A stretch of 64,000 nucleotides of DNA from Fidelibacterota bacterium (GCA_013204025.1 JABMOW010000025.1:1-64000); one strand, 5' to 3'. Shown: positions 27,874-37,346, numbered from the stretch's first letter. Program-made: numbers and translations. Notes: generated by a model from the letters alone, not told the origin.

Positions 27874-28489
27874 ATTCGGATAATTTCTTAATTTTTCCTG
27901 TACTCAAAAGATTTTCGACAAATTGTTTTTCTGATTTCATATCATGTTTTGATGCTTTTTTGATGACACCAATTTGGATAAGCCAATTCATCCATTTTTG
28001 ATCATTGTAATGAGCTTTGGAATCAATGAAAAAATCAAATCCATGAATAATCACTTCATCAAATCTATCCATTGCCCACATGATGGATGTCGTCCCTGTA
28101 GTGGGGCGGATAATTCCGCATCTATTTTCCCAGGATTCCATCTCATCCAGACTTGCCAGTTCATAATTCGATGAAGAAATTCCTAACCGCCTGGTAATTC
28201 TTTGGTGGATAGAGTCGGTTTTTGACCGTAGAATTTCAGCCGGGATGAGCACCACAATCCTATCCGGAAAATGTTTTCTCTTCTTCAGTTTCTGATTTGC
28301 TCCGTTGAACCAGATATGTGTTTGGGAACCCACGTAATCCTCAAACTCGGCTGTTGAATAATTATTTATCCTTCCAATTGTTGAGAATGAATCGACTAGA
28401 GTTCCCAACTTTTGCTGCAAAACGGATTGTCCATTACCGATGATCAGAATTGAAGTATTGGAAATATCAATCTCCCACACGGAGATCAA
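27866..28489 (-). CDS. GT29-like sialyltransferase
   Basis: This 207-residue protein (TTG at 28489 or GTG at 28480) carries all four sialylmotifs of glycosyltransferase family 29. L motif, residues 14-60: IIGNGQSVL, then STIGRINNY and YVGSQTHIW. S motif, 127-151: RPTTG, then DEVIIHGF. Motif III: H160-Y161 in AHYND. VS motif: H182 with E187 (H-x4-E). The family transfers sialic acid from CMP-sialate. It overlaps neuA and the CDP-polyol gene and lies three genes from neuB, which fits. It is short compared with animal enzymes and has no membrane anchor, so it probably works at the cytoplasmic face. Assignment is by motif only. Confidence 0.75.
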   Translation of the reverse strand: MISVWEIDISNTSILIIGNGQSVLQQKLGTLVDSFSTIGRINNYSTAEFEDYVGSQTHIWFNGANQKLKKRKHFPDRIVVLIPAEILRSKTDSIHQRITRRLGISSSNYELASLDEMESWENRCGIIRPTTGTTSIMWAMDRFDEVIIHGFDFFIDSKAHYNDQKWMNWLIQIGVIKKASKHDMKSEKQFVENLLSTGKIKKLSEYE

Positions 28490-29762
28490 AAACCTGACCA
28501 GTTAAATGACCATGACAATAAGAAGTAGAAATTTCTGCTACTCTCTTTGGGCATAACATCTTCAAAGGATCTTCACCCGTAAAAACAGACCGCATTTTTG
28601 TCAGTGTTCTTGAAGGATTAATACAATTAACCATGACTTGTCTATCTTCAAATTCTTCAGCAAGGCTTTGTACAAAATTGACCAATCCCGCTTTCGCGGC
28701 GGAGTATAATCCGAATTTACTCCGTCCCCGTTTTGCAGATGATGAACCGATGAATAACAGATGGCCACCACCTGTCATGGTTTTTAATGCTAACTTGGCT
28801 ACTAAAAATGCGGATGTCAAATTGATTTTAAGTCCCTCGTCCCATTCAGAATAGGACAGATTTTCAACCAATTCAATAATCGGGCGGTTTCCAATTTTCA
28901 TAGCACCCATACTATGGACGATTATATCCCAGGATTGGTTTTCAAAGCGAGCCAGAGAATCCTTATTTTGTATTTGAATTTCCGATCCTGCAACGGTCAC
29001 GTCAGCCCCAAAACTCAGCAACCGCTCAGAAATGGCCTTTCCAATCCCACTGGTTCCACCTAAAATTAATGCCCTTTTATTATGAGCGTCAAAATCGGAT
29101 TGATTCAGATACAGTTTTGATCTCATCAATTGTTCAGCCAGGTAAAAATCCATACGGGTAGTAATTTTAAAATTAAAGCTGTTCCCTTTAAAAAAATTAA
29201 TTTTTACCTTTTGGTTATGCATGAACACCAATCCAACTTCATCTGTCGTTATCAATCCGGATTGTTGCGCAGCTTTTAAAATATCTACACGGAATGCCTG
29301 AGGAGTTTGAACGGCTTTGATATTTTCACGTTCCATATGTCCGGCAACCCCATTTTTAACAATGATAAGAGAATCGTTGGGATTTTGGATAGGAGCAGCG
29401 CCATCAAATTCAACCAGACTTTCAATACACTCTGTGATCAATTCATTAGTGACGAATGGTCTTGCAGAATCGTGAACAAGTACATTCTTTGTACCAGGCG
29501 CTAACGCATTCACACCATTAGTGGCAGACCCTTGTCTGGAATCTCCACCCAGAATGACTTTGCAATCGGGATAATCTTTCTTGACCTGGTCCATATCCTT
29601 TGGTGATGTGGTAATAATCACCTCATCAATCATAGGATGTTCAGAAAATGTTTTCACTGAAAATGAGAGCATCTGTCGCCCGTCAATGGTCATGAACTGT
29701 TTGGGAATGCTACTTTGAAATCGTCTACCTTGTCCTGCAGCTAAAATAATGACGCTATTCAT
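28467..29762 (-). CDS. Bifunctional IspD-like cytidylyltransferase / SDR reductase (CDP-ribitol type)
   Basis: This 431-residue fusion has an IspD-like CTP transferase at residues 1-225 (ILAAGQGRRFQSSIPKQF, VLVHDSARPFV, TPQAFRVD, TTDEVGLV) and a short-chain dehydrogenase at about 228-431 (LILGGTSGIGKAI with the Rossmann glycine pattern, the catalytic pair in YSAAKAG, NCINPSRT). The same domain order occurs in Acs1/TarI-TarJ-type enzymes, which reduce ribulose-5-phosphate and make CDP-ribitol. A general role in making a CDP-polyol is well supported; ribitol specifically is inference. It is not a simple MEP-pathway ispD. It lies 48 bp before the CDP-polyol-transferase gene's end. Confidence 0.85.
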   Translation of the reverse strand: MNSVIILAAGQGRRFQSSIPKQFMTIDGRQMLSFSVKTFSEHPMIDEVIITTSPKDMDQVKKDYPDCKVILGGDSRQGSATNGVNALAPGTKNVLVHDSARPFVTNELITECIESLVEFDGAAPIQNPNDSLIIVKNGVAGHMERENIKAVQTPQAFRVDILKAAQQSGLITTDEVGLVFMHNQKVKINFFKGNSFNFKITTRMDFYLAEQLMRSKLYLNQSDFDAHNKRALILGGTSGIGKAISERLLSFGADVTVAGSEIQIQNKDSLARFENQSWDIIVHSMGAMKIGNRPIIELVENLSYSEWDEGLKINLTSAFLVAKLALKTMTGGGHLLFIGSSSAKRGRSKFGLYSAAKAGLVNFVQSLAEEFEDRQVMVNCINPSRTLTKMRSVFTGEDPLKMLCPKRVAEISTSYCHGHLTGQVFDLRVGD

Positions 29763-29810
29763 AAAATTATTTTTTCTAAATTATTAATTATATTATGTTT
29801 AATTACAATG

Positions 29811-30875
29811 TTAAAGTTGTTCTCGTTTTCCGGTTTCGATAAATATTCTAATCATTTCTGATATTCTGTGAACCGTCTGTCCATCTGATTTCCAGCAACA
29901 TTGTTCGCCCCAATATTGCCGTTCCTTTTTGAATTTATCGGGGTGTTTGATTGCATCAACTACAGTGGCTCTCAGATGATCGGGTGTGCATGTATGTCCA
30001 ACAATCCAGTCTTCGTCTAAATAAGCAATTTTAAATGGTCTGGAACTCCGGTCTGTGTTTTTCATCTCGGAGTTGATAATTTTCTCATCAATCCAGCTTC
30101 CCTCTTTCCGTTTATCATAATCAGGAAAACATCCAGGATAAGAAGGGAGTATGATCTGAACTACAGGCTTTCCAATAGCCGCAGCTTCACCAATAACAGA
30201 AGATACGTCACTGACAACCACATCAGCCAATTTGATAAATTCATTGATGTTGCTTTTTTTATCTGGTACGACCGCTTTGAATTGCCGTGCATACTTATAA
30301 TCCTGAGGGTGCGGAACTATAATCAAGTTTGGTATATCGTGTAAATACCTTGCATTTCGTATTCCCCAGTGTTTGCTATGTTTTCCCCCCCACGTAGGGG
30401 CAAATAATACTACCGGGAGATCCGGGTTTAAATTATATCTGTCACAAAGGGTGTGGCGGTCAATTTTCAGGTTAATTAAATTATCCATTTTTGTAAAACC
30501 ACCCATCAATCCGTTTTTAAAACCAGGGTTCAATTTTTCCATTTTTCTTTTGAATACTTCTCCCTGATAAAACAATAATGCACATTCATAGAAGTATTCA
30601 TAGCGGTAGGCATAATACTTTATAGGTCCGACACCATGATCAACATAAATCATCTGTCCAGTCCATTCTTTGTGTTTTTTTAGTCTTCGCATGGGTATAT
30701 CGTAAGCGGCAACAACATAAGGCGCTAGAGATTTTACCGCTTTATAATTTCTGAACTTATGCTTGTGAATTTTCACAATGTTGGTTTCCCACCCGGATTT
30801 TGACATATATTCCTGTACCGGTCTAATACACGCCAAATCCTTAAGCGAAGTCCAAATAAAATCAATTCTTCTCAT
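29811..30875 (-). CDS. CDP-glycerol/ribitol glycerophosphotransferase-family protein
   Basis: This 354-residue protein has the signature of TagF/TarL-type polyol-phosphate transferases: YVDHGVGPIKYYAYRYE, LFAPTWGGKHSKHWG, IVPHPQDYK and the donor-binding block DVVVSDVSSVIGEAAAIGKP. Such enzymes move glycerol- or ribitol-phosphate from CDP-polyol to a glycan acceptor, as in wall teichoic acids and some capsules. Here it lacks the extra N-terminal domain of TagF. It follows the ABC exporter with a 4-bp overlap and precedes the CDP-ribitol-type enzyme that would supply its donor. Confidence 0.85.
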   Translation of the reverse strand: MRRIDFIWTSLKDLACIRPVQEYMSKSGWETNIVKIHKHKFRNYKAVKSLAPYVVAAYDIPMRRLKKHKEWTGQMIYVDHGVGPIKYYAYRYEYFYECALLFYQGEVFKRKMEKLNPGFKNGLMGGFTKMDNLINLKIDRHTLCDRYNLNPDLPVVLFAPTWGGKHSKHWGIRNARYLHDIPNLIIVPHPQDYKYARQFKAVVPDKKSNINEFIKLADVVVSDVSSVIGEAAAIGKPVVQIILPSYPGCFPDYDKRKEGSWIDEKIINSEMKNTDRSSRPFKIAYLDEDWIVGHTCTPDHLRATVVDAIKHPDKFKKERQYWGEQCCWKSDGQTVHRISEMIRIFIETGKREQL

Positions 30876-32704
30876 GAAGTGTTCTTTCCAAACTGAATCT
30901 CATAAAATTGCCTGTATGTACTTTCAAGGTTCATTAGTTCTGTATGTGTACCAGTTTCAATGACTTTACCACGATCGAAAACAACGATCTGATCTGCCTT
31001 TCGAATTGTTGATAATCGGTGTGCAATAACGATAACCGTTTTATTCTCCACCAGTCTGTCAATCGCTTCCTGAACTTTTTGTTCAGACTCTGTATCCAAT
31101 GCAGAGGTGGCTTCGTCAAAAATCAAAATGGGTGGATTTTTCAGGATCGCTCGTGCGATTGATATTCTCTGTCGTTGCCCACCTGAAAGCAAGGTTCCTT
31201 TTTCACCGATCACGGTATCAAATTCTTTAGGGAGTTGTTCGATAAACTCCAGAGCATTCGCAGCCTTTGCGGCATTGATTAATTCATCGTGAGAACAGTC
31301 TGGTTTGCCATAGGAAATATTATTGGCAATCGTATCGTTGAACAGAATGGTATCCTGCATGACAATACCCAAAATAGATCTGATAGAGTCAATCGTTAGA
31401 TCTCTGATATCCTGACCATCCAGAAGTATTCTACCATCGGTCACATCATAAAAGCGTGGAATCAAATCGACAAATGTGGATTTCCCCGCACCACTTCTCC
31501 CAACAAGCGCAACAATCTGTCCTTTTTGAATTGTAACGGACACATTTTTTAATGAGGGTCCCGTGCCACTTTCATATTTGAAAGTAACATTATCAAACTG
31601 GATTGAACGATCAAACGATTGAATCGATTTTGCATCTTCAATGTCAAAAATTGCCGGGCGTATTTCCAGAATATTAAAAATTCTATCAGCAGATGCAAGT
31701 CCTGCCTGTATCTGTGCGGAAACATTTCCCAGTTTTTTTCCTGGCTGAAGTAGAGCAAATAATATGAGAATGAATCGCATAAAATCATCATGAGCAAGTC
31801 CGTGACCACCAAGCACCGCGGAACCACCGATCCAAAGAAGTATTACTCCGATAGACACACCGATGATTTCATTAATGGGTGTACTGAGTTTACTCATTTT
31901 TGCCTGCCGGAAAGATAATGCAAAAAATTTCTTATTTTCTGATATAAAACGATCGGTTTCGAATTTTTCCATCGCAAATGCTTTCACAATCCGAATACCG
32001 GAAATAGTTTCCTGAAGAATGTTTGAGATGCCTGCAATCTTGATGCTGGAACGTTTTGATTTTCTTCGGATACTTTGACCCAGTTTCGTAATAACCAATC
32101 CGGAAATGGGGATCATGATCAGTGCAATAAGTGTCAATTTGATATCGATTATGAACAATAAACATATAAAAATAATAATGTTAACAGGTTCAACGATTAA
32201 TTTTTGAAGACTTTGACTAAATGACGCTCGTAATGCAGCCACATCTCGAATCATTATGGTTTGAAGTTCTGCGGATTTACTTCTGTCGAAATAGGACAAA
32301 GGTAACTGGTGGATATGTCCAAAAAGCGAAGTTCGGATATCAAGTATGATTCTATTCTGGATGAACGCCAATGAAACCATATTAATATAAAAGAAAATAT
32401 TTTTCAGAATAAAAATAAGCACCAGCCAAAGACATAAGTGCAGTAGTTGCTGAACAGGTGAACCGTTCCCGACCAAAAGATGAGTCCATTCTTTAAGCTT
32501 ATCATTTACAGAAATAGATTGATCAACGGTTTCGATCGCTACCGTTTCTGTTGGATTCTCAGAAATCACTTTATCCATCAATGTTCCGATCATCCAGATA
32601 GAGGTGGAACTTAATATCGCGAAAATCAGCGATGAAATGACAGCCAGGATAAGGATATATTTATAGGGAGAAATATATCTTAACAGTTTTCTTGATGTTT
32701 TCAT
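30872..32704 (-). CDS. MsbA-like ABC exporter (fused membrane and ATPase domains)
   Basis: This 610-residue half-transporter has six helices (about 1-335) followed by an ATPase with Walker A GRSGAGKST, signature LLSGGQRQR, Walker B PILIFDEATSALD and the H-loop IVIAHRLSTI. MsbA-type exporters flip lipid A-core or lipid-linked glycans across the inner membrane. Its place between the lipid A acyltransferase and glycan-decorating genes supports that substrate class. An extended periplasmic loop lies between helices 1 and 2 (about 40-80). It overlaps both neighbours by 4 bp. Confidence 0.9.
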   Translation of the reverse strand: MKTSRKLLRYISPYKYILILAVISSLIFAILSSTSIWMIGTLMDKVISENPTETVAIETVDQSISVNDKLKEWTHLLVGNGSPVQQLLHLCLWLVLIFILKNIFFYINMVSLAFIQNRIILDIRTSLFGHIHQLPLSYFDRSKSAELQTIMIRDVAALRASFSQSLQKLIVEPVNIIIFICLLFIIDIKLTLIALIMIPISGLVITKLGQSIRRKSKRSSIKIAGISNILQETISGIRIVKAFAMEKFETDRFISENKKFFALSFRQAKMSKLSTPINEIIGVSIGVILLWIGGSAVLGGHGLAHDDFMRFILILFALLQPGKKLGNVSAQIQAGLASADRIFNILEIRPAIFDIEDAKSIQSFDRSIQFDNVTFKYESGTGPSLKNVSVTIQKGQIVALVGRSGAGKSTFVDLIPRFYDVTDGRILLDGQDIRDLTIDSIRSILGIVMQDTILFNDTIANNISYGKPDCSHDELINAAKAANALEFIEQLPKEFDTVIGEKGTLLSGGQRQRISIARAILKNPPILIFDEATSALDTESEQKVQEAIDRLVENKTVIVIAHRLSTIRKADQIVVFDRGKVIETGTHTELMNLESTYRQFYEIQFGKNTS

Positions 32705-33282
32705 ACTGGGAATTTACCATCCCCTTGCCTGACAATATGAGGCGGGGAGGTTGTCAGATCAACGATTGTTGAACCCAAAGAATCTCTTACTTTTTGATCT
32801 TCAAAAATGGTGAGATCGGGGAAATCAATTTCTACCTGACTTACTTCAATCAACGGTTGTTTTCCATGGCGATTAATACTGGATGTAATTATTGGACAAC
32901 CTGATTTTTTTACAATATTTCTGGGGAAATTGTGATCTGGAATTCGAATACCTATTGATAGCGAATTCAATGTAACTAACGGTGATAATCCTGAGGGTTT
33001 CTTCTGTAGAAGGAAAGTAAATGGACCAGGAAACAAAGAATTTATGATGTCCAAAAATTCAGGATTTACAATAGCATATTTGTCGATCATATCAATATCC
33101 GAAACAACGACGCTTAATGGTTCACTCCTTCCTTTTAAAAAATTCAACAGTCTGATAGCTTCCGTATTTGTTGCATCTACACCCAAACCGTACAACGTAT
33201 CAGTGGGGTACACGATAATTTCGCCTTCCTTTACCAATTTGGAGGCGTAATTCACGTATTCATTATTAGCAGGGTATATCAT
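32701..33282 (-). CDS. tsaC: Threonylcarbamoyl-AMP synthase (YrdC/Sua5/TsaC family)
   Basis: This 193-residue YrdC-domain enzyme makes threonylcarbamoyl-AMP for t6A modification of tRNAs reading ANN codons. Signatures are VYPTDTLYGLGVDATN, RSEPLSVVVSD, FTFLLQKK and the late STIVDLT. It lacks the C-terminal Sua5 domain, so it is the short TsaC form. It appears to be a housekeeping passenger in the glycan operon, overlapping the ABC exporter by 4 bp. Confidence 0.92.
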   Translation of the reverse strand: MIYPANNEYVNYASKLVKEGEIIVYPTDTLYGLGVDATNTEAIRLLNFLKGRSEPLSVVVSDIDMIDKYAIVNPEFLDIINSLFPGPFTFLLQKKPSGLSPLVTLNSLSIGIRIPDHNFPRNIVKKSGCPIITSSINRHGKQPLIEVSQVEIDFPDLTIFEDQKVRDSLGSTIVDLTTSPPHIVRQGDGKFPV

Positions 33283-33332
33283 TTTCTTTTAATTAATCAA
33301 TAATCCAAAATTAAGCAATTCAAGTTACTACT

Positions 33333-34190
33333 TTACAACCACTTCCTATGAAACCAGAAATACTGCTGAGGGTGTTGTTTGATTTTATCTTCCAGCATGT
33401 GGTGGTACTTTTGATTAATGCTTCGAATTCGATCGTTGATATCGGTGCCATTTTGCTCTATTATTATCTCTTCCATGTCTAAAATATAGGTACCATTATC
33501 AGCTAGCACAACGGTCGTAAAATAGATAGGGATTTCCGTTTTTATGTGAAAAACACAAAAGCCTTTCGGCGATCGAGCTGGCTTCCCAAAAAAATTAATA
33601 TCTATCCCGCGCTTGCTACCTCTTTGATCTCCGACGATAACCAAAAAATTTTGGGATAATTCATCCATCATTTCTTTGGTAGATGCTCTTGAGGAAATCA
33701 ACTTACAACCATTGGATTTTCTAACCCACGTAATGAACCGGTCAAATCCAGGGTCTTTTTGAGGACGGGCAATTGCGCTGACCGCAAGACCTGAAATAGC
33801 TAAAATATGGGGGAGTAATTCCCAATTGCCGAAATGAGCACTAAGGACAATTCCATTCGTGCGAGTGTTCAATATCGTTTTGGCTGATGGAGTCATCTCA
33901 ATTAGCATATCCAGCTTTTTCTTGGATAGAAATGGTAGTCGAAAGAAATCCATTAGTACTTTTCCAAAATGCCGATACATGTTGGTAAGAATATTTTCAA
34001 TATCAGAATTGTTAAGGCTGGGAAAAGCGATGCGGATATTTTCTTTAGAAGTTTTTTTTCGGATGGCGACGAAACGATATAAAAGGTATCCAAAGAGATT
34101 GCCGAAACGGTGCATCATTTTTCGGGGCAGGTGACCGATAATCCAACACATTTTGAATAATGAATAATATACGATTGTATTTCGGAGCAT
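33333..34190 (-). CDS. Lipid A biosynthesis acyltransferase (HtrB/LpxL family)
   Basis: This 285-residue LPLAT-superfamily protein has an N-terminal membrane anchor, the acyltransferase motif SAHFGNWELL (His-x4-Glu catalytic pair) near residue 117, VIGDQRGSKRGIDINFFG and a closing YFWFHRKW. It transfers secondary acyl chains onto Kdo-lipid A. It is the first gene of the 12-gene minus-strand operon that also contains waaA, so it should complete lipid A here. Which acyl position it serves cannot be read from sequence. Confidence 0.9.
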   Translation of the reverse strand: MLRNTIVYYSLFKMCWIIGHLPRKMMHRFGNLFGYLLYRFVAIRKKTSKENIRIAFPSLNNSDIENILTNMYRHFGKVLMDFFRLPFLSKKKLDMLIEMTPSAKTILNTRTNGIVLSAHFGNWELLPHILAISGLAVSAIARPQKDPGFDRFITWVRKSNGCKLISSRASTKEMMDELSQNFLVIVGDQRGSKRGIDINFFGKPARSPKGFCVFHIKTEIPIYFTTVVLADNGTYILDMEEIIIEQNGTDINDRIRSINQKYHHMLEDKIKQHPQQYFWFHRKWL

Positions 34191-34402
34191 ATCTTGTAAT
34201 TCAGGTCAAAAATTGAGCTGAAATTTACTCTATTCATCAACGTAGGATTCGGAATTATTTATCAGTTTTCAACTTAACCGTAGTCTATAGATTAAAATAT
34301 TTTTAGATTATTGATTCCTAACGATGGGAAAAATACCATATGAATATCCTAAAACATGTTAAATATTGGGAGATTTTGCAGTATCGGTGTAATTTTATCA
34401 TT

Positions 34403-35755
34403 ATGAAAAACAAGATTCTCTTCCTACTCCTACTCATTGCCAACCTATTATCTCAAGATTCTCTGGTGTATAGCATTCCAATCCACGGTGATATTGATAT
34501 GGGTCTGCCATATTACATAGAACGTGGGATAATTGAAGCAGAGGAAAATAATGCACAATTCATCCTTTTTGATATTGAAACTTTTGGTGGAAGGGTAGAT
34601 GCCGCAACTCGTATCAAAGATGCCATTTTAAGCAGTAAAATCCCTACCATTGCATTTGTGAACCGTCGGGCTATTTCAGCAGGGGCATTGATATCCTTAT
34701 CATGTGATTCAATTTACATGGCTATTGGTGGAACCATCGGAGCTGCGACAGCTGTAGATCAATCTGGAAAAAAAGCGTCTGAAAAAGTCATTTCATACAT
34801 GAGAGAGGAAATGGCGTCCACAGCGGAAGCAAATAATCGCAACCGGGACGTAGCTGCTGCCATGGTGGATGAAGAATTAGAAATATCATTTATTATGGAT
34901 GTTTCCGGAGATACCCTTACCGTCAAAGATGTCAGCGGATTTAAATCCGGGAAGCTGATCACCCTCTCAACGGAACTAGCGTTACGATTAAAAATCGCAG
35001 ACCGGACATTCGAAACCCGCACGGAAATTCTGGACTACCTACTACCATCTGGCTGGGAGGTAGTTGAAGTTAAAGTTTCCTGGTCTGAACAACTGGTCCG
35101 TTTTCTTACCAGCCCAACCGTTGCTCCACTTCTAATGTCATTGGGCCTGCTGGGATTATTTTTCGAAATAAAATCACCCGGTTTTGGATTTCCTGGGGCT
35201 TTCGGGCTAATTTGTCTGGGACTGTTTTTCGGGTCCCATCTCCTCGTTGGACTAGCGGATGTTTTTGAAATAATTTTGTTAATATCCGGTATCGCTTTGA
35301 TATTGCTGGAGGTGTTTGTCGTACCTGGTTTTGGAATCACCGGTATTTCGGGTATCGCTTTGATCCTGTACAGTATGTATAAAATGTTATTGGCCCCACA
35401 CCCGGGTCCCGGAGAAGGATGGGAGGCTTATTATGGGATGAATATTGGTATCATCGTCATGTTTATAACAGGGATCATTTTCTTTAAAGCATTAACCAAA
35501 AGCAATTTATATCACAAATTCATTCCGATATCTTCACAAAAAAAATCAGATGGATTTTCCATTTCGAAGGGATATGATCAACTCAAAGGGAAAACCGGGA
35601 AAACTATCTCGAAGCTTCGACCATCCGGTAAAGCGTTGATTGATGGTAAGGAATATCAGGTGATGTCCCACGGTGAATTTATAGAAGCCGGAGCGGATGT
35701 CCTTGTTGATGGAGTAGATGAAAATCAAATTTTAGTTAAAACATTAGACCATTAG
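34403..35755 (+). CDS. NfeD-family membrane protein with ClpP-like serine protease domain
   Basis: This is a long-form NfeD protein (450 residues from the ATG at 34403). I prefer this to the ATG at 34340 because it starts a clear signal peptide (MKNKILFLLLLIANLLSQ). The ClpP-like domain (about 25-210) has FDIETFGGRVDAATRI and the nucleophile region NRRAISAGALISLS. Four or five membrane helices follow (about 240-370), and a C-terminal OB-fold NfeD domain ends the protein. Long NfeD proteins pair with flotillin-like proteins in membrane microdomains; floA is 30 bp downstream. Confidence 0.92.
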   Translation: MKNKILFLLLLIANLLSQDSLVYSIPIHGDIDMGLPYYIERGIIEAEENNAQFILFDIETFGGRVDAATRIKDAILSSKIPTIAFVNRRAISAGALISLSCDSIYMAIGGTIGAATAVDQSGKKASEKVISYMREEMASTAEANNRNRDVAAAMVDEELEISFIMDVSGDTLTVKDVSGFKSGKLITLSTELALRLKIADRTFETRTEILDYLLPSGWEVVEVKVSWSEQLVRFLTSPTVAPLLMSLGLLGLFFEIKSPGFGFPGAFGLICLGLFFGSHLLVGLADVFEIILLISGIALILLEVFVVPGFGITGISGIALILYSMYKMLLAPHPGPGEGWEAYYGMNIGIIVMFITGIIFFKALTKSNLYHKFIPISSQKKSDGFSISKGYDQLKGKTGKTISKLRPSGKALIDGKEYQVMSHGEFIEAGADVLVDGVDENQILVKTLDH

Positions 35756-35784
35756 TAATGAATGATAAATAAAAGGAATTTCGT

Positions 35785-36795
35785 ATGAATACTCTCACAT
35801 TAGCTTTGCCAATAGGCATAATAGCCTTATTTGGCTTTTTCTATTTTGTCCCCATCGGACTCTGGTTCCAATCAGGTGTTTCTATCGGTTGGGGAAAAAT
35901 CGGTATGGTAAAATTAATCATCATGCGGGTAAGAAAAATACCACCTAAGATGATGGTGGACGGCATCATCAACCTGCACCGGGCGGGATTGGACTATGTT
36001 TCATCAGAAGAACTTGAAACCCATTTTCTTGCGGGGGGAAGAGTGGGTAAAGTCGTTGATGCACTTATTGCTGCTGATAAAGCGAACATTGATCTTGATT
36101 TTAAAACCGCCACCGCGATAGACCTTGCCGGCCGTGATGTGAAAGAAGCCGTTGCGACGAGTGTTAATCCAAAAGTGATTGATTGTCCCAGAGAAGGGAA
36201 AGTCTCCGCAGTGGCAAGAGATGGTATTCAGCTATATGCTAAAGCTCGGGTCACAGTCAGGACGAATATCGAACAACTGGTAGGCGGAGCTACAGATGAC
36301 ACAGTCATCGCCCGTGTTGGTGAAGGGATCGTCAGCGCTATCGGATCATCCGACACATATAAGAGTGTTTTGGAAAATCCTGACAACATTTCAAAAGCCG
36401 TTTTATCTAAAAGTCTTGATGCTGGAACCGCTTATTCTATTCTATCCATCGATATCGCTGATGTGGATTTGGGTAAAAATGTGGGTGCCCACTTAGCAGC
36501 AGATCAAGCGGAAGCCGATAAAAAAGTAGCTCAGGCTAAAGCGGAAAGCAGAAGGGCAATGGCAGTAGCCGAAGAACAGGAAATGGTTGCTCGCACCCAA
36601 GAAATGCAGGCGAAAGTCGTAGAAGCCGAAGCTGAAGTCCCCAAAGCAATGGCTGATGCATTTCGGAAAGGGAATCTTGGAGTGATGGACTATTACAAGA
36701 TGCAAAATATCCAGTCTGATTCTCAGATGAGGAAAGCAATTTCAAAACCTGACTCAGAAACCACAGATCCTTCTAAAGAAAATTCTGGAAAATAA
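35785..36795 (+). CDS. floA: Flotillin-like protein FloA
   Basis: This 336-residue protein is an SPFH/UPF0365 flotillin. An N-terminal membrane hairpin (about 5-28) precedes the SPFH domain ([65 protein letters not shown]). An Ala/Glu-rich coiled coil follows (about 235-300, [19 protein letters not shown]). It scaffolds membrane microdomains. The nfeD-floA order is widely conserved, and the next small gene begins 3 bp after it, suggesting one operon. Confidence 0.95.
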   Translation: MNTLTLALPIGIIALFGFFYFVPIGLWFQSGVSIGWGKIGMVKLIIMRVRKIPPKMMVDGIINLHRAGLDYVSSEELETHFLAGGRVGKVVDALIAADKANIDLDFKTATAIDLAGRDVKEAVATSVNPKVIDCPREGKVSAVARDGIQLYAKARVTVRTNIEQLVGGATDDTVIARVGEGIVSAIGSSDTYKSVLENPDNISKAVLSKSLDAGTAYSILSIDIADVDLGKNVGAHLAADQAEADKKVAQAKAESRRAMAVAEEQEMVARTQEMQAKVVEAEAEVPKAMADAFRKGNLGVMDYYKMQNIQSDSQMRKAISKPDSETTDPSKENSGK

Positions 36796-36798
36796 ATC

Positions 36799-37317
36799 AT
36801 GAATCTTGCCGGATTTGAACCTGGAATAATCGGTATCATTATTTACATGATCTACTCTGCATATAGTGCACAGAAGAAAAAACAGGAGAAACTTCAGAAG
36901 AGGGGGACTGTCAAAAGTCCCCCTTCCTCTGGGAAAGATGTTTTTGATCTTTTTAATACTCTCAAATCTGAATTTAATAAAGCTATTGAACCAGAAACTG
37001 TAGTCAATCAAACTGTCAAAATAAAAGAATCTGATAGTTTTGATCTTTCCGAAAAAGAGTCTTCAGAGCAAACGTACAGTGAATTTGAGCGAGAACAGCA
37101 AGCTGATTATGCGGCAGCATCAATACAAAGTTATGAGTATTCTGATTTTAATCACTCTGAATCTGTAGAGTTAGAACCAGAAATTTATCAACCATTCAAA
37201 CATAACGCTTCTTTGCGTCATGTAATGAAAATGTCTCCACTAAAACAGGCAATAGTTTTAAAGGAAATTCTGGATCAACCCATTGGGTTTCGACGAGAAG
37301 GAGGTCCTTTTTGGTAG
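36799..37317 (+). CDS. Small single-TM protein with acidic linker, unknown function
   Basis: This 172-residue protein has an N-terminal transmembrane helix (about 9-24, GIIGIIIYMIYSAYS), a basic stretch (KKKQEKLQKR) that places the rest in the cytoplasm, a long acidic low-complexity linker (about 55-140) and a short conserved-looking C-terminal motif (LKQAIVLKEILDQP). That C-terminal helix resembles endings I associate with short membrane proteins encoded near flotillins or coaE in FCB genomes. The function is unknown. It lies 3 bp after floA, so it may belong to the microdomain operon. Confidence 0.7.
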   Translation: MNLAGFEPGIIGIIIYMIYSAYSAQKKKQEKLQKRGTVKSPPSSGKDVFDLFNTLKSEFNKAIEPETVVNQTVKIKESDSFDLSEKESSEQTYSEFEREQQADYAAASIQSYEYSDFNHSESVELEPEIYQPFKHNASLRHVMKMSPLKQAIVLKEILDQPIGFRREGGPFW

Positions 37318-37326
37318 ATATCAGCT

Positions 37327-37346
37327 GTAACCGGGTATCCGGTTAC
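37327..37346. terminator. Hairpin between converging genes (floA operon and coaE operon)
   Basis: A perfect 8-bp stem GTAACCGG/CCGGTTAC with a GTAT loop lies in the 25-bp gap between two convergent stop codons. The U tracts are poor, so termination is supported mainly by position and stem strength. Confidence 0.5.

Noticed and set aside
28467-29762. Annotation as MEP-pathway ispD
   Set aside because: The C-terminal reductase domain and the neighbouring polyol-phosphate transferase favour a CDP-ribitol-type enzyme.
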